Of a DNA stretch of 64,000 nt, positions 8,115 through 18,705 are shown in pieces. The first letter of the stretch is position 1; every line of letters begins with the position of its first letter. The notes below the pieces were generated by a model. The model was not told where the DNA came from, made no database searches, and worked only from the letters and a program-made list of their open reading frames with translations. The translations under genes were made by a program, and so were the position numbers. The DNA lies in assembly GCF_000384395.1 (NCBI RefSeq), contig NZ_ARWE01000001.1, positions 2,010,894-2,074,893 on the forward strand. Direction: 5' to 3'. The stretch is from Geopsychrobacter electrodiphilus DSM 16401 (GTDB lineage: Bacteria > Desulfobacterota > Desulfuromonadia > Desulfuromonadales > Geopsychrobacteraceae).

Positions 8115-10316
8115 TTACAGGGTACTAGGAAGTTTAACAGTAAACGTTGTCCCGCTGTCAAATGAACTGAAAAATTCCAGCTGCCCGCCATGATCCTTGA
8201 TGATCGATTGACTGATTGAAAGCCCAAGCCCCGTCCCTCCTGAATCAAGCTTCGTTGAAAAAAATGGTTCCAGGATTTTTCCCTTCAATTCATCAGAAAG
8301 TCCGCAACCCTGATCATGGACTCTGATCAGAATCTGCCCGGAGTCGGGATCAAGGCTGGTCGATATGGCAACCGAACAGCTTCTGTCAGGCAGTGCCTGA
8401 CACGAGTTCATCAACAGATTGATGACGACCTGGCCCAATTGTTGGGAACTGCCTTTGACCAGGGGGAGATGCCGGGCGAGATCAAGTTGAAAATTGTCCG
8501 TATACTTGGCCAACTCGTAATGCAGCATGCTGACAGCGGAGAGCACCACATCATTTATTTCAATGTCCGTTAAGACAAGAGCCCGGTCTTCCCGCACAAA
8601 ACGTTTCAAATCATTAACAATCGCCTTGATTTTTTGAGAGCCGTCAGTCAGGCCTTTGAACAGAAGCGGGACCTGAGTTTCCAGTTCATTGAAAGGGAAT
8701 CCTCCCAGATAAAAATCGCCGGTCTCGCGATAATATTGCTGCAGGATGTACTGAGCATCATTCCAGACTTTACCCAGCAGCTGCGCATTCGCCAAAACAT
8801 AATTATTCGGATTATTTATCTCATGCGCTATCCCTGAGACCAGCAGCCCGAGAGATGTCATTTTGTTGGTCTGGATTAATTTAGCCTGTAATTCGCGGGT
8901 TTCAGCTTCGAGCCGCACCCGCTCACTGATATCGCGCAAGGTGACGTAGATGACAAATTCTCCACGCAGAATTATTTTTTTCGCGCGCAGGGAGATCGTC
9001 ATCTCGCTACCATCGCATTTGTGGTGTCTCAGGGTTTCAACTTCAATCTCACCAGAGAGATCAACCTCAGCAATGGCCCGGGTAAATTGCTGAAAGGGTT
9101 CCTCGTCACAAAACAGCTGAATACCTGAGGTCAATATTTCCTGTTTGCTGAAGCCATAGAGTTTTTCCGTAGTCGCATTCAGATCGAGGACTTCACCCGT
9201 CCCCGTTTTAAAAAAGAGGATGGCATCTTCGGTTTGGTCAAATATTTCACGAAAAATGTTGTTGCTGGCCAGCAGGGCCTCCTCGGTCGCTTTTCGTTGG
9301 GTGATATCATGAAATAAGAGCAGGTATTCAACCGGGCCGTCCCGCTTGACCTGACTGACCGACAGGTCAAGTACCAGGGGGACGCCATCCTGTCGTTTGG
9401 ATTTGAGATCATAAAACTCAAGGGGCTGATCGATTTTTTCATCAGCTATCCTCATCAGCTCTGAAGTCAGCTCGAATTCATTTGAATCCAACAGCTCCGC
9501 CGCTGATTTCCCGATGACCACCTGGGCCGGAATCCCAAAAATTTTCTCTGCGGAGCTGTTGAAAGATTCAATTATGCCCCTCAGGTTAACCTTAATAATG
9601 GCATCCGCCACCTGATCATAGATGAGGTTGGTTCGGGCGCTTTCAGAGAGCGCATGACGTCTGAGAGGACGCACCACCAGAATGTATAACAGCGGTGAAA
9701 TCAGCACCAGAGTGACGAACCCGTCCAACAATTGATACTGAACGTCCGTTAAATGAAACTGGAAATGCGTAAAGGCGATCTCTTGCAGGAGATCGGCGAG
9801 AAAAATCATAAAGAGCAAAAGAACGACAAGGGTTCCGGGCGCGCTGACAAAATCGGCCAGGGGTTCAAATCTGAGGTGAACCTCGAGGCGGTAGAGGAGC
9901 CACCAGAAGAGCGGCGCACTGAAAAGGACGGTTAAGGCGCCATCATAGACGCCGGCGAGTTCGGTGGTGGTGTCTATGCCAAACCAGGGCAGGCACAGCA
10001 TGAGGCTGAATTCAATCAGGAACAGAACGGCAAGCACCAGAAAATAAAGCGGGATCACATTCTTGAAAAAATAGAAACCGGGCTTAACTTTGCCACGAAC
10101 AGCAGGCCTGAACACAAAGAACCACAGAGGCAGGGCGATGACGCAAAGCAGCAGGGTTGCGTCGATCAAGGCATCCTGGACTACAGGGATGCGGGCAAAC
10201 ACATTGCGATAATACTGCATGACCAAAACTTCAGCGGCAAAAACGGCCATCAGCAGCAGACAAAAAACGCCTGCCATCGTAGAAAACTGAGTCGGTTCAG
10301 CCTCAGGCTTGGTCAT
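8115..10316 (-). CDS. membrane PAS-domain sensor histidine kinase
   Basis: Protein of 733 residues. The first about 230 residues contain around six hydrophobic segments (an uncharacterised integral membrane sensor). Two PAS domains follow (about 235-350, 355-480, the second with a PAC motif). Then comes a HisKA domain with the phospho-acceptor His in SGIAHEINNPNN, and a HATPase_c domain with N box (QVVINLLMNSCQA), DQGCGL and GTGLGLSIS. It lies upstream of the sigma-54 response regulator on the same strand, with 184 bases between, and 33 bases after galE. The NNPNN form of the H-box region is common in deltaproteobacterial kinases paired with NtrC-type regulators. Signal unknown. Confidence 0.88.
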   Translation of the reverse strand: MTKPEAEPTQFSTMAGVFCLLLMAVFAAEVLVMQYYRNVFARIPVVQDALIDATLLLCVIALPLWFFVFRPAVRGKVKPGFYFFKNVIPLYFLVLAVLFLIEFSLMLCLPWFGIDTTTELAGVYDGALTVLFSAPLFWWLLYRLEVHLRFEPLADFVSAPGTLVVLLLFMIFLADLLQEIAFTHFQFHLTDVQYQLLDGFVTLVLISPLLYILVVRPLRRHALSESARTNLIYDQVADAIIKVNLRGIIESFNSSAEKIFGIPAQVVIGKSAAELLDSNEFELTSELMRIADEKIDQPLEFYDLKSKRQDGVPLVLDLSVSQVKRDGPVEYLLLFHDITQRKATEEALLASNNIFREIFDQTEDAILFFKTGTGEVLDLNATTEKLYGFSKQEILTSGIQLFCDEEPFQQFTRAIAEVDLSGEIEVETLRHHKCDGSEMTISLRAKKIILRGEFVIYVTLRDISERVRLEAETRELQAKLIQTNKMTSLGLLVSGIAHEINNPNNYVLANAQLLGKVWNDAQYILQQYYRETGDFYLGGFPFNELETQVPLLFKGLTDGSQKIKAIVNDLKRFVREDRALVLTDIEINDVVLSAVSMLHYELAKYTDNFQLDLARHLPLVKGSSQQLGQVVINLLMNSCQALPDRSCSVAISTSLDPDSGQILIRVHDQGCGLSDELKGKILEPFFSTKLDSGGTGLGLSISQSIIKDHGGQLEFFSSFDSGTTFTVKLPSTL

Positions 10317-10349
10317 TGAAAAGTAATCCCCTACAGCAAAGTAAAAAAC

Positions 10350-11369
10350 TCACACCTTGGAATTATACCCTTTCGGGTTGTTGCATTGCCAGTTCCAGCC
10401 GTCGCGACACATTTCGTTTAAGCCTTTTTCGGCGAACCATCCCAGTTCGCGGTGGGCAAATGAGGGATCGGCGTAGCAACTGGCGATATCCCCCGGCCTC
10501 CGCGCAACAATCTGATAAGGGACCTCGCGGCCGGAAGCTCTGGAAAAGGCCTTGATCATATCCAGAACCGAGTACCCCTGCCCGGTGCCGAGGTTGACGG
10601 ACACACAGCCAGGTTTCTGCGCCAGGCGCTGCAACGCGCGCAGATGTCCCCGGGCTAAATCAACAACATGAATATAGTCCCGCACGCCGGTTCCGTCAGC
10701 GGTTGGATAATCGCCGCCAAAGACCGAGAGAGAGTCACGTTGACCGACTGCAACCTGTGCAATGAAGGGGAACAGATTATTGGGTTTCCCCTGAGGGTCT
10801 TCCCCGATCAAGCCGGAGGCATGCGCACCAACCGGATTGAAATAGCGCAGGATTGCGATGCGCCAGGCAGGGTCAGAGACCTGCAGATCACGCAGCATCT
10901 CTTCAATAAAGAGCTTGGTCCTGCCGTAAGGATTTGTCGCTCCGGTTGGAGCATCTTCACGAATCGGCAGGGAGCGGGGATCCCCGTAAACAGTCGCCGA
11001 CGAACTGAAGACCAGGGTTTTGACGCCAGCGGCAGCCATGGCTTCACACAGGGTTGCGCTGCCAGCGATATTGTTCTGGTAGTAAGACAGCGGTTTTTCG
11101 ACCGACTCCCCCACCGCTTTAATCCCGGCAAAATGGATAACCGACGCGATTTCATGGGACTGAAACACAGCATCCAGGGCAGACCGGTCACAAACATCCG
11201 CGCGAATCAGCTCTACTGATTTTCCGGTGATCCGCTCGACACGTCTCAGCGCTTCGGGGGAGCTGTTACTGAGATTGTCATAGACGACGACCTCGTAACC
11301 CCCTTGCAACAGTTCAACAATGGTATGGCTGCCGATATAACCGGCGCCGCCTGTAACCAGAATTTTCAT
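10350..11369 (-). CDS. galE: UDP-glucose 4-epimerase
   Basis: Short-chain dehydrogenase-type epimerase of 339 residues that interconverts UDP-glucose and UDP-galactose for envelope polysaccharides. The N-terminal Rossmann motif GGAGYIGSH, the catalytic Ser in [10 protein letters not shown] and the YxxxK dyad (NPYGRTK) are all present. Characteristic GalE stretches follow ([41 protein letters not shown]). Length is normal. It lies 18 bases after the Crp-family gene and 33 before the kinase, all on the minus strand, so it may be part of a longer transcript despite unrelated function. Confidence 0.95.
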   Translation of the reverse strand: MKILVTGGAGYIGSHTIVELLQGGYEVVVYDNLSNSSPEALRRVERITGKSVELIRADVCDRSALDAVFQSHEIASVIHFAGIKAVGESVEKPLSYYQNNIAGSATLCEAMAAAGVKTLVFSSSATVYGDPRSLPIREDAPTGATNPYGRTKLFIEEMLRDLQVSDPAWRIAILRYFNPVGAHASGLIGEDPQGKPNNLFPFIAQVAVGQRDSLSVFGGDYPTADGTGVRDYIHVVDLARGHLRALQRLAQKPGCVSVNLGTGQGYSVLDMIKAFSRASGREVPYQIVARRPGDIASCYADPSFAHRELGWFAEKGLNEMCRDGWNWQCNNPKGYNSKV

Positions 11370-11387
11370 TCAGGGCCCCTGCAGTTA

Positions 11388-12077
11388 TTAAATAGTTTTT
11401 TGAGAGAGGGTTTCCAGAAATTTCCGGTCGAGGATCTCAATTCGCTTGCCCTCGACCAGGATCAACTCTTCATCGGCCAGCTTGCGCAGGCTGCGAGAGA
11501 GGGTTTCGCTGACAGTTCCAAGGTTTGATGCGAGCTGGCTTTTGTTGACGGGGAGCTGACAGCTGCCGTCCGCTTGAGGTTTAAGGGTGAGCAGGTAACC
11601 GGCCAGGCGCGCCGGAACATCCTTGAAGGTCAACTCCTCGATCTGGTGTGCGAACTGACGCAAAAACTGCGACAGCCCGGCAATCATATTGATGGCGATG
11701 CCGGAGCGCCGATGCAGAAGATCAAGAAACTCCCGCCCGGGCAAAAACACCAGTTCAGCAGGACAGAGGGTTTCGGCGAATGCCGGATAAAGCCCGTCAC
11801 CAAATATGGCCGCTTCGGCGAAGGTGTCGCCGCTGTGGACAATATGCAGAATCCGTTCTTTGCCGTCTGCAGAAAGTTTGTAGATCTTGATGCGCCCGGC
11901 GCTGATAACATAAAATCCGCTGGCGGCCTCCCCCTCCGAAAAGAGCAGGCAGCCGCGCTCTTCGGTCTGGAGCCGCGCGAGGGTGCACAGCGCATCAAGA
12001 TCCGCCTCAGGCAACCCGGCGAACATGCGACAAAACTTGAGACCGGCCCTGATTTTATCCCTGTCATTCGTGGCCAT
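11388..12077 (-). CDS. Crp/Fnr-family transcriptional regulator
   Basis: Cyclic-nucleotide-binding-like beta barrel at about residues 15-135 (GFYVISAGRIKIYKLS, GDTFAEAAIF) with a C-terminal winged helix of the Crp type at about 155-225 (LPVNKSQLASNLGTVSETLSRSLRKLADEELI). No N-terminal Cys cluster for an Fe-S centre is visible, so it is not a classical Fnr. A haem- or redox-sensing Dnr-like or other ligand is possible. Its ATG overlaps the stop of the chemoreceptor gene by one base, indicating translational coupling. Targets unknown. Confidence 0.88.
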   Translation of the reverse strand: MATNDRDKIRAGLKFCRMFAGLPEADLDALCTLARLQTEERGCLLFSEGEAASGFYVISAGRIKIYKLSADGKERILHIVHSGDTFAEAAIFGDGLYPAFAETLCPAELVFLPGREFLDLLHRRSGIAINMIAGLSQFLRQFAHQIEELTFKDVPARLAGYLLTLKPQADGSCQLPVNKSQLASNLGTVSETLSRSLRKLADEELILVEGKRIEILDRKFLETLSQKTI

Positions 12078-14098
12078 CAGCTCTTTTCCTGTATCTGTTT
12101 GAGTCGGTCGATGACGTTCCGGCTCTGATCCCGCCGCTTTTCCATGTCATTAAAGATGAGCATGGCGAGTTCACTCACGGAGTCGACGGCGCCCTCAATA
12201 GCATCGCTGTTCTGGCGCTGCTGCAGAGTCGCATCAACCATCCCCTCGGTCATGTGACGCACATCCTCGATAGCACGGACAATACTGCGTGCCCCCTGCG
12301 CCTGTTCACGCGAGGCGCTCGAGACCTGTTCGGTCATGTTTCCAAGCTCTTCGATGGAGCGGGTAACGAACTCCGCCGAAGTTGACACTTCACGGGTCGC
12401 CTGCCGGATCCGCAGCGCCATTTCCATGGCCTGACCAGCAGTATCGAGGATCTGGCCCAGCGCCATATCGGCTCCTCGCCCCTTGTCAAAACCATTGTCG
12501 ACCAGTTTCTGGGTGTTGCCGATCTGAGTTACAACCTGGATCATGCCATTCTGCATATCACGGATCAAACCGGCGATGGCGGCCGAGGAGCGGCCCGACT
12601 GTTGGGAAAGTTCACGGATCTCTTCGGCTACGACCGCGAAGGAACGCCCCTGCTCTCCAGCCTGCGCCGCAATAATCGCGGCATTCAACGCCAGCAGGTT
12701 AGTCTTTTGCGCGATATCTGAAATAACCGAGGTGATACTGCTCACCTCGGAACCCAGCCCGGAGAGCTTGCTCATGGCTGTCGCCGCCTCTTCGACCCCG
12801 GCGCGGATTCCGGTCAGGCCTTTGAGGGTCTCCTGTACCGACAGGGCACCATGCTCGGCGCGTTCACTCGCCTGTTGCGACATCTTGTGCGACTGCACGC
12901 TGTGCTCTTCGACGCTGCGAATCGCGGCGGCTATCTCACTCATGGCAGAGATCGACTTCTCCATAAATTCTGAGAGCTGCAGGATATTCCCGCCAACCTG
13001 CTCAATTGAAACCGAGATCTCCCCGGAAGCAGACTGGGTGGCATTGACGGCATCACGAATGACGTCGGCGGAGCTGGCGATATCCCCAACCAGCTTTCGC
13101 GTGGAGCTGGAGGAGGCCTTCAGTGAAGCGAGCAGTTTCTGATAACGTTCGCGGTAGTCATTAAGCGCCTTGAAGGTCAGTTCAAGTTCATCTGTCAGAT
13201 TAACCACCGCGCCGACCAGCTCCATGCGGACAATGGCCGCCGACAGTTGCCCGGTCAGCAACTTCAGCGTATCGGAGTCTGTCTCCTCCAGGGGGCGGGT
13301 ACTGTTTTTATTGTCGAGGCAAATCAGGGCAGTAACATTGCCGTTGACCACCACCGGGCTGATCAAAAAGCTCTTGGAGCGCAACTGCGGGATTTCATCA
13401 CAGGGGGGCTTAAGGCGGAAGTCCTCAGGCATGAGCTGTACGTCATCGATAAAGAACTGGCGTTTCTCGATAACTGCCTTGTAGAGGACACCGGCTCTTT
13501 CATCCAGCGGCAAGGTGACCCCCTGAACAAAAACGTCCCGACCCCCGCGGCTGTCGACAAAGCGCAACAGCTTCTCGGGGGCGTCCACCATAAGCAGATT
13601 GACCCTTTCGAATTCGAGCACATCGTGCAGGGCGTTACAGCTCAGGCCATAGAGCTCGTCTTCATCCATCGAACTCTGGAAGCGCGCTGAAATTCCATGA
13701 AAATTACGGATTCGATCGTTCAGTTCGCGATAACGCCGGGCAAAATCCTCTTTTTGCCCGGCGACCGTACGGTGCATCTCGTCAAGACGATCGGCGCGCT
13801 GATGAATCTGCTGGGCAGAGCGGCCGATAAAATAGCCGAAGAAGCTCAAAACAATCGAAGTCCCTGCCCCCATGTAGATGTAGTGGAAAAGGTTTTCCCG
13901 GGTCGCAACAATATCGAGCAGCATGCCGCCAAAAAAACTACCCTCCGCCCTGCCGAAAAAAACCGCTCGCAGCAGCATCCATCCGAGGGGCGCGGCGACT
14001 CCGAGCATAAACCCGGCGAAGGCATACAGGTAGCAGCGATCGAGTCCGTCGCTGCCATGAGATGGAGCGACTTGAGGGGAGGAACTAATTTCATTCAT
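12077..14098 (-). CDS. GAF-domain methyl-accepting chemotaxis protein
   Basis: Protein of 673 residues with two hydrophobic segments near the N-terminus (about 25-80) and only a short loop between them, so the sensor is cytoplasmic. A GAF domain spans about 140-300 ([25 protein letters not shown]). The MCP signalling domain covers about 380-670, with the hairpin tip [27 protein letters not shown]. The tip reads IIAAQ where most receptors have IEAAR. I preferred the ATG at 14098 (GCAGG a few bases upstream) over the longest frame, which adds 13 residues. No CheA/CheW genes are nearby; it is coupled to the downstream Crp-family gene. Confidence 0.88.
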   Translation of the reverse strand: MNEISSSPQVAPSHGSDGLDRCYLYAFAGFMLGVAAPLGWMLLRAVFFGRAEGSFFGGMLLDIVATRENLFHYIYMGAGTSIVLSFFGYFIGRSAQQIHQRADRLDEMHRTVAGQKEDFARRYRELNDRIRNFHGISARFQSSMDEDELYGLSCNALHDVLEFERVNLLMVDAPEKLLRFVDSRGGRDVFVQGVTLPLDERAGVLYKAVIEKRQFFIDDVQLMPEDFRLKPPCDEIPQLRSKSFLISPVVVNGNVTALICLDNKNSTRPLEETDSDTLKLLTGQLSAAIVRMELVGAVVNLTDELELTFKALNDYRERYQKLLASLKASSSSTRKLVGDIASSADVIRDAVNATQSASGEISVSIEQVGGNILQLSEFMEKSISAMSEIAAAIRSVEEHSVQSHKMSQQASERAEHGALSVQETLKGLTGIRAGVEEAATAMSKLSGLGSEVSSITSVISDIAQKTNLLALNAAIIAAQAGEQGRSFAVVAEEIRELSQQSGRSSAAIAGLIRDMQNGMIQVVTQIGNTQKLVDNGFDKGRGADMALGQILDTAGQAMEMALRIRQATREVSTSAEFVTRSIEELGNMTEQVSSASREQAQGARSIVRAIEDVRHMTEGMVDATLQQRQNSDAIEGAVDSVSELAMLIFNDMEKRRDQSRNVIDRLKQIQEKS

Positions 14099-14188
14099 GC
14101 AGACCTGCCTGTGATTATATGAACCATTAACGAGCACGACTTGCCAATATCTTTGATGCTATGCCGGGCACCCGCCCCATCGCCCGCC

Positions 14189-14590
14189 CTATTTTTTTTC
14201 GGTCGCGATAACCAGCTTAATGAACCCTGCATTTTTGGCGCTCTCCATCAACTGGACGACCTTACCATGTTTGACATCTTTATCCGCCATCAGCAAAAAC
14301 GTAATTTCAGCGGCCTTGTCGCCATACGCCTGCAAGCGTTGCGTGAGACCTGCGAGATCGACCGGCTCTTTTTCAAAGAAAATCGTCCCGTCCGCCCGCA
14401 GGTAGACCCGGACCTCATGGGCTTCTTTTTTTAACACTTGAGATGAGGATTTTGGCAGATTGACGGTCAGACCAGGTGTTTCAATGAAGGTGGTGGAGAT
14501 CATGAAGAAAATCAGCAACAAAAAGACGACATCGACCATGGGAGTCAGATCGACGCGGGGAGATTCAACCTGACGACGACGAAAGCCCAT
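14189..14590 (-). CDS. exbD: ExbD/TolR-family biopolymer transport protein
   Basis: Inner-membrane protein of 133 residues with one transmembrane helix at about 15-37 that contains the conserved proton-carrying Asp (DLTPMVDVVFLLLIFFM), followed by a periplasmic domain (TVNLPKSSSQ, ADGTIFFEKEPVDL). With ExbB it forms the proton-motive-force motor that energises TonB-dependent outer membrane transport or Tol-Pal. Its start overlaps the ExbB stop by one base. No tonB or tolA is visible in the window, so the exact system is open. Confidence 0.9.
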   Translation of the reverse strand: MGFRRRQVESPRVDLTPMVDVVFLLLIFFMISTTFIETPGLTVNLPKSSSQVLKKEAHEVRVYLRADGTIFFEKEPVDLAGLTQRLQAYGDKAAEITFLLMADKDVKHGKVVQLMESAKNAGFIKLVIATEKK

Positions 14591-15195
14591 CAGCGGGTCT
14601 CACCGATCAGGTCGACAATCTGCATGCTGTACTCTTCCATTTCAAGAATCGCACGATCAACCCGACTGGACAGGTATTTGTGCAGCAGGATGGTCGGCAC
14701 TGCCAGGGACAGGCCGGCGGCCGTCGTCAACAACGCCTCTGAAATTCCACCACCGAGGGTGGCCGGAGTCCCGACCCCTTGGGTGGCCATGACGTTGAAG
14801 GCGCGGATCATACCGAGGACAGTGCCGAGCAGACCGAGGAGCGGGGCGATAGTTGCGATGGTGCCGAGCAGACCAAGATAGCGTTCAAGGGACGCCGTTT
14901 CGCGATGCCCGACCTCTTCAACAAGGGTCTTGATATGCGCCCGACTGGTGCCGCGGTGTTTCAGGGCCACCTGCAGGATACGTCCCATGGGGGTGTCCTG
15001 CTGATGGCAGAGGTTGAGAGCCTGCTCATAGTGTTCGGCAATGATTAAACGTTCTACTTCACGAAACAACGGAGCAGTCGACCGTTTCAATGAATGGTAG
15101 GTCCAGATCCGATCGAAAAAAATCGCCAGGGCGATAATCGAACAGACCAGAATCGGATACATGAGGGCCCCGCCCATTTTGAATAGTTCAAACAT
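14590..15195 (-). CDS. exbB: ExbB/TolQ/MotA-family proton channel protein
   Basis: Inner-membrane protein of 201 residues with a first helix at about 10-30, a long cytoplasmic segment, and two further helices at about 105-130 and 150-175. The conserved block LLGLLGTVLGMIRAF and the AGLSLAVPTILLHKYL helix are diagnostic of the MotA/TolQ/ExbB channel. It forms the pentameric stator around the ExbD dimer. It is coupled to exbD, which follows it. The length is that of ExbB/TolQ in this group. Confidence 0.92.
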   Translation of the reverse strand: MFELFKMGGALMYPILVCSIIALAIFFDRIWTYHSLKRSTAPLFREVERLIIAEHYEQALNLCHQQDTPMGRILQVALKHRGTSRAHIKTLVEEVGHRETASLERYLGLLGTIATIAPLLGLLGTVLGMIRAFNVMATQGVGTPATLGGGISEALLTTAAGLSLAVPTILLHKYLSSRVDRAILEMEEYSMQIVDLIGETR

Positions 15196-15352
15196 TCAGG
15201 TTGTTTCCCTTTTGAAATATGATGCGCTCGCCATTCAATCTGATACTTTTTGCGAAAGCATTAAATATGGTGAATCAGAGGACAATATCACAAGGATATC
15301 AAGTCGCAAAGGGTTAAGCGCGAACAACCGGGGATGGACATCCACAACCTGA

Positions 15353-15853
15353 TTACAAATAAACATGCCTGGCCATCGCCTCTGCTCCCAGGTCCAGTAA
15401 ACCGACGCTGCACCGCTCGGCTCTACCCCGGTGCTCAAGAGCACTCCCGGGATTAAACAGCAACAGGCTGCCGCGCCTTTCGAGGAAGGGCTGATGACTG
15501 TGCCCGAAGATAAGGACATCCAGAGTCTGTCCACTAAATTCATTGAGGACCCGGGTGGGAACTTCATCCGGGGCACCCCAACCATGGATCAGTCCGATCC
15601 GGAAGCCTGCGAACCGCAGAACTCTCTTGACTGGCAAGCCCGGTCTTGCCGGGTCCATATTCCCGCGAACGGCATAAAACGGGATATCGTCAAAACAACT
15701 CTCCAGTTCGGGTAAAATTATATCCCCGGCATGCAGGATGGCATCGACTTCGGCAAAGAGGCCATTTTTTAACCCGAATGAAAATTCAAGCGCATCACCA
15801 AGGGTGGTTAAATGGGTATCTGATAGAATTCCTAACCGGCAGATATCATTCAT
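15353..15853 (-). CDS. YfcE/MJ0936-family metallophosphoesterase
   Basis: Small calcineurin-like phosphoesterase of 166 residues. Metal-binding motifs run in order: SDTHLT (D-x-H), LHAGDI (GD), VRGNMD (GNxD/E), IGLIHGW (H) and FGHSHQP (GHxH). This compact form hydrolyses phosphodiesters such as bis-p-nitrophenyl phosphate in characterised homologues; the natural substrate is usually unknown. It reads toward exbB with 157 bases between, so a separate promoter is likely. A palindrome lies 43 bases upstream of its start. Confidence 0.9.
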   Translation of the reverse strand: MNDICRLGILSDTHLTTLGDALEFSFGLKNGLFAEVDAILHAGDIILPELESCFDDIPFYAVRGNMDPARPGLPVKRVLRFAGFRIGLIHGWGAPDEVPTRVLNEFSGQTLDVLIFGHSHQPFLERRGSLLLFNPGSALEHRGRAERCSVGLLDLGAEAMARHVYL

Positions 15854-15895
15854 GTCTGTATCCCTTTTGAGGGAAAATCTCCCTCACTTCAAACG

Positions 15896-15921
15896 CATAA
15901 TGGCCATTTTCAGCCATTATG
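15896..15921. promoter_or_regulatory. palindrome, possible activator or operator site
   Basis: CATAATGGC, eight bases, then GCCATTATG is a perfect 9-bp inverted repeat. Its centre lies about 150 bases upstream of the start expected from the sigma-54 promoter at 16036-16050, the distance typical of enhancer sites for NtrC-type activators. The core TGGC-N8-GCCA resembles sites in the gap between the kinase and regulator genes near 33.1 kb. It could instead serve the divergent phosphoesterase gene. Confidence 0.55.
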
Positions 15922-16035
15922 TGCATATTTTATCTTGAATATCAGCTTGCAGCCTTATTCCCCTGAAGGACTAAAGGGCACCTTGACGCCCGCTACCAGC
16001 CTGATACAGTTGGCGGAATGTCGATTTTTTAAAAT

Positions 16036-16050
16036 TGGCACTGTGATTGC
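16036..16050 (+). promoter_or_regulatory. sigma-54 (-24/-12) promoter of malic enzyme
   Basis: TGGCACTGTGATTGC matches the RpoN consensus TGGCACN5TTGC, with GG and GC at exact spacing. Transcription would start near 16062, leaving a leader of about 187 bases before the malic enzyme ATG. The rest of the 395-base gap (15854-16248) holds the palindrome at 15896, a possible sigma-70 promoter at 16093 and a leader hairpin at 16140. Confidence 0.75.
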
Positions 16051-16092
16051 GTCTATAATCGTTCAAATAATGCACCACGGATACGTAAAGAC

Positions 16093-16119
16093 TTGACTTA
16101 ATTTTAGCGAAACTATAAT
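16093..16119 (+). promoter_or_regulatory. possible sigma-70 promoter of malic enzyme
   Basis: TTGACT, 15 bases, then a perfect TATAAT; reading the -35 one base earlier (CTTGAC) gives 16-base spacing. It would start transcription near 16126. Just downstream, 16140-16166 forms an 8-bp GC-rich hairpin (GGGCAGGA...TCCTGCCC) followed by TTGTCT, which could be a weak attenuator or a stabilising 5' stem. Confidence 0.5.
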
Positions 16120-16248
16120 TTTTTAGCCCGACTAAGGTAGGGCAGGACTTGAGAGAGATCCTGCCCTTGTCTCATCACGAGACCGGTTCAATCGACATTC
16201 CTGCTGGACAAACAGTGCCAGACACCATTTCACAGGAGGTAAAAGCAG

Positions 16249-18513
16249 ATGGCAAAATTGAGTGATGCGCTCGAATATCATAGAATGGGCCGAAAAGGGA
16301 AGATTGAGGTTATCACCACGAAACCCTGCGCAACCAGCCGGGACCTGTCTCTTGCCTACAGCCCCGGCGTCGCCGAGCCCTGTCTTGAAATTGAAAAAAA
16401 TCCGGCTGATGCCTACGAATATACCGCCAAAGGCAATCTGGTCGCGGTGGTGAGCAACGGCACCGCCGTACTCGGTCTGGGCAATATCGGCGCCCTGGCG
16501 GGCAAGCCGGTTATGGAAGGGAAAGGGGTTTTATTCAAGAGCTTCGCCGATGTCGATGTTTTCGATATTGAGCTCGACACCCAGGACAGTGACGAGATTA
16601 TTCGCACCGTCAAACTGCTTGAGCCGACTTTCGGCGGGATCAACCTTGAGGATATTAAAGGACCTGAGTGTTTCTACATCGAAGAAGAGCTGAAGAAGAT
16701 CATGAATATCCCGGTCTTCCACGACGACCAGCACGGGACTGCGATCATCTCCGCCGCCGGCATGATCAACGCCTGTGAAATCTCCGGCAAAGATATCACC
16801 AAGGCCAAGATGGTCGTCAATGGTGCCGGCGCCGCAGGTATCGCCTGCGCCAACCTGGCGATCACCATGGGGATCGACAAAAACAACGTCATTCTCTGTG
16901 ACACCAAGGGCGTTATTTACAAGGGTCGCACCGAGGGGATGAACGCTTACAAGGAACGCCTCGCGGCTGAGACTGACGAACGCACCCTGGAAGAAGCGAT
17001 GGTCGGCGCCGACATCTTCTTCGGCGTTTCGGCCAAAGGTGCTCTGACCGCCGAAATGGTCAAATCTATGGCAAAAGATCCGATCATCTTCGCCATGGCC
17101 AACCCCGACCCAGAGATTACCCCGCCTGAAGCCAAGGCGGTGCGAGATGACGTTATTATCGGTACCGGGCGCTCCGATTATAATAATCAGGTTAATAATG
17201 TGCTCTGCTTTCCCTTCCTCTTCCGCGGCGCCCTCGACGTTCATGCCAGCGCCATCAACGATGAGATGAAACTGGCGGCGGTCAAGGCCCTGGCTGATCT
17301 GGCCAAGGAAGAAGTCCCTGATTCTGTGCGTAAAGCCTACGGCGGCGCCGAGATGAAATTCGGTCGTGAATATATCATCCCCAAGCCCTTCGATCCACGC
17401 GTTCTGTTGCATGTCGCACCGGCGGTCGCTCAGGCAGCCATGGACAGCGGTGTCGCGCGCAAGCCGATTGTGGATATGGAGAAATATGTCGAACACCTCG
17501 AAGCCATGCAGGGACGCTCCAAAGAGATCATGCGTTCCCTGATCAACAAGGCCAAGTCCAACCCGAAACGAGTGGTCTTTCCCGAGGGTGATGACGAAAA
17601 AATTCTACGCGCCGCGCAAACCCTGATTGAGGAAGGGATCGCCAAACCAATTCTGATCGGCGATGAAGAAGAGATTCTGGCCAAATGCCAGGAGATGGGG
17701 ATCGAAATGAACCCTGCCATCGTCATCGTAAACCCGAAGACCTATGCCAATCGGGCCGCCTACATCGATGAGATGTTCGCCATGCGCCAGCGTAAAGGGA
17801 TCACCCGCGCTGAGGGCAAACGCATGATCAAGAACAACCGCAACTACTTCGGCGCCATGATGGTTCACCTGGGCGACGCCGATGCGCTGCTCTCGGGGAT
17901 CGACCACCACTACCCCGAAACCATCCGCCCTGCCCTTGAGGTCATCGGCAGACAGGATGGTCTGTCCAAGGTCCACGGGGCCTACATGATGGTCTCGAAG
18001 AAACATATCTCTTTCTTTGCTGATACTACGGTGACCATTGAACCCTCTGCTGAAGAGTTGGCTGAAACGGCAATACTGACTGCCGAGGTCGCCCGCGGCT
18101 TTGATATCGAGCCGCGTGTCGCGATGCTCTCTTTCTCGAACTTCGGTTCCACCAATCATCCGCTGGTCAGCAAGGTGCAAAAGGCCACGGCCCTGGTCAA
18201 GAAACAGGAGCCGGGGCTGCAGGTTGAAGGTGAACTGCAGGCCAATGTGGCACTCGATCCAGACCTTGTCGAAAAGCAGTACCCCTTCTCAAATATCAAG
18301 GGGAACGCCAACGTCTTTATTTTCCCGGATCTGCAGTCGGGCAACATCAGCTACAAACTCCTGAACAAACTTGGCGATACGGAAGCGGTCGGCCCGATCC
18401 TGATGGGCATGAAAAAACCGATCCATGTCCTGCAACGGGGCGACGATGTGGCTGACATTATCAACATGGCGGCTGTCGCCGTGGTTGATGCCCAGAAGCT
18501 CGAAAGTAAATAA
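16249..18513 (+). CDS. maeB: NADP-dependent malic enzyme with phosphotransacetylase-like domain
   Basis: Hybrid malic enzyme of 754 residues that decarboxylates malate to pyruvate. The malic domain (about 1-160) and the NAD(P)-binding Rossmann domain (about 160-405, motif NGAGAAG) are followed by a phosphate acetyl/butyryltransferase-like domain (about 430-750, [15 protein letters not shown]), which in characterised MaeB proteins is regulatory and binds acetyl-CoA rather than acting as Pta. A strong AGGAGGT lies nine bases before the ATG. The upstream sigma-54 promoter suggests control by an NtrC-type activator, which fits carbon-source-dependent regulation. It is monocistronic, ending at a strong hairpin. 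Confidence 0.95.
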   Translation: MAKLSDALEYHRMGRKGKIEVITTKPCATSRDLSLAYSPGVAEPCLEIEKNPADAYEYTAKGNLVAVVSNGTAVLGLGNIGALAGKPVMEGKGVLFKSFADVDVFDIELDTQDSDEIIRTVKLLEPTFGGINLEDIKGPECFYIEEELKKIMNIPVFHDDQHGTAIISAAGMINACEISGKDITKAKMVVNGAGAAGIACANLAITMGIDKNNVILCDTKGVIYKGRTEGMNAYKERLAAETDERTLEEAMVGADIFFGVSAKGALTAEMVKSMAKDPIIFAMANPDPEITPPEAKAVRDDVIIGTGRSDYNNQVNNVLCFPFLFRGALDVHASAINDEMKLAAVKALADLAKEEVPDSVRKAYGGAEMKFGREYIIPKPFDPRVLLHVAPAVAQAAMDSGVARKPIVDMEKYVEHLEAMQGRSKEIMRSLINKAKSNPKRVVFPEGDDEKILRAAQTLIEEGIAKPILIGDEEEILAKCQEMGIEMNPAIVIVNPKTYANRAAYIDEMFAMRQRKGITRAEGKRMIKNNRNYFGAMMVHLGDADALLSGIDHHYPETIRPALEVIGRQDGLSKVHGAYMMVSKKHISFFADTTVTIEPSAEELAETAILTAEVARGFDIEPRVAMLSFSNFGSTNHPLVSKVQKATALVKKQEPGLQVEGELQANVALDPDLVEKQYPFSNIKGNANVFIFPDLQSGNISYKLLNKLGDTEAVGPILMGMKKPIHVLQRGDDVADIINMAAVAVVDAQKLESK

Positions 18514-18535
18514 AAGCCCAGCTCAAATCATAATC

Positions 18536-18569
18536 AGAAGAGGGTGCTGTTCACGCAGCACCCTCTTCT
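18536..18569 (+). terminator. terminator after malic enzyme gene
   Basis: A perfect 14-bp stem (AGAAGAGGGTGCTG with its complement) and a 6-base loop lie 22 bases after the stop. The following sequence (GGTTATTCCTGCTTTTCTTT) is T-rich rather than a pure T run. Confidence 0.8.
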
Positions 18570-18705
18570 GGTTATTCCTGCTTTTCTTTAACGCCGCTTT
18601 TTTGCTAGGATCAGCTTCCTGAAACAGAAGGGAGTAGCCTGGACGCCCATTAATCGCCACGCCTCGCATCTCTCGCCATACACCTCTCGCTTTTCTGGAG
18701 TTTTT

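Noticed and set aside
16531-17496. Long antisense frame (321 codons) opposite the malic enzyme gene
   Set aside because: It mirrors a highly conserved gene with strong codon bias; His/Asp-rich composition is typical of a shadow frame.
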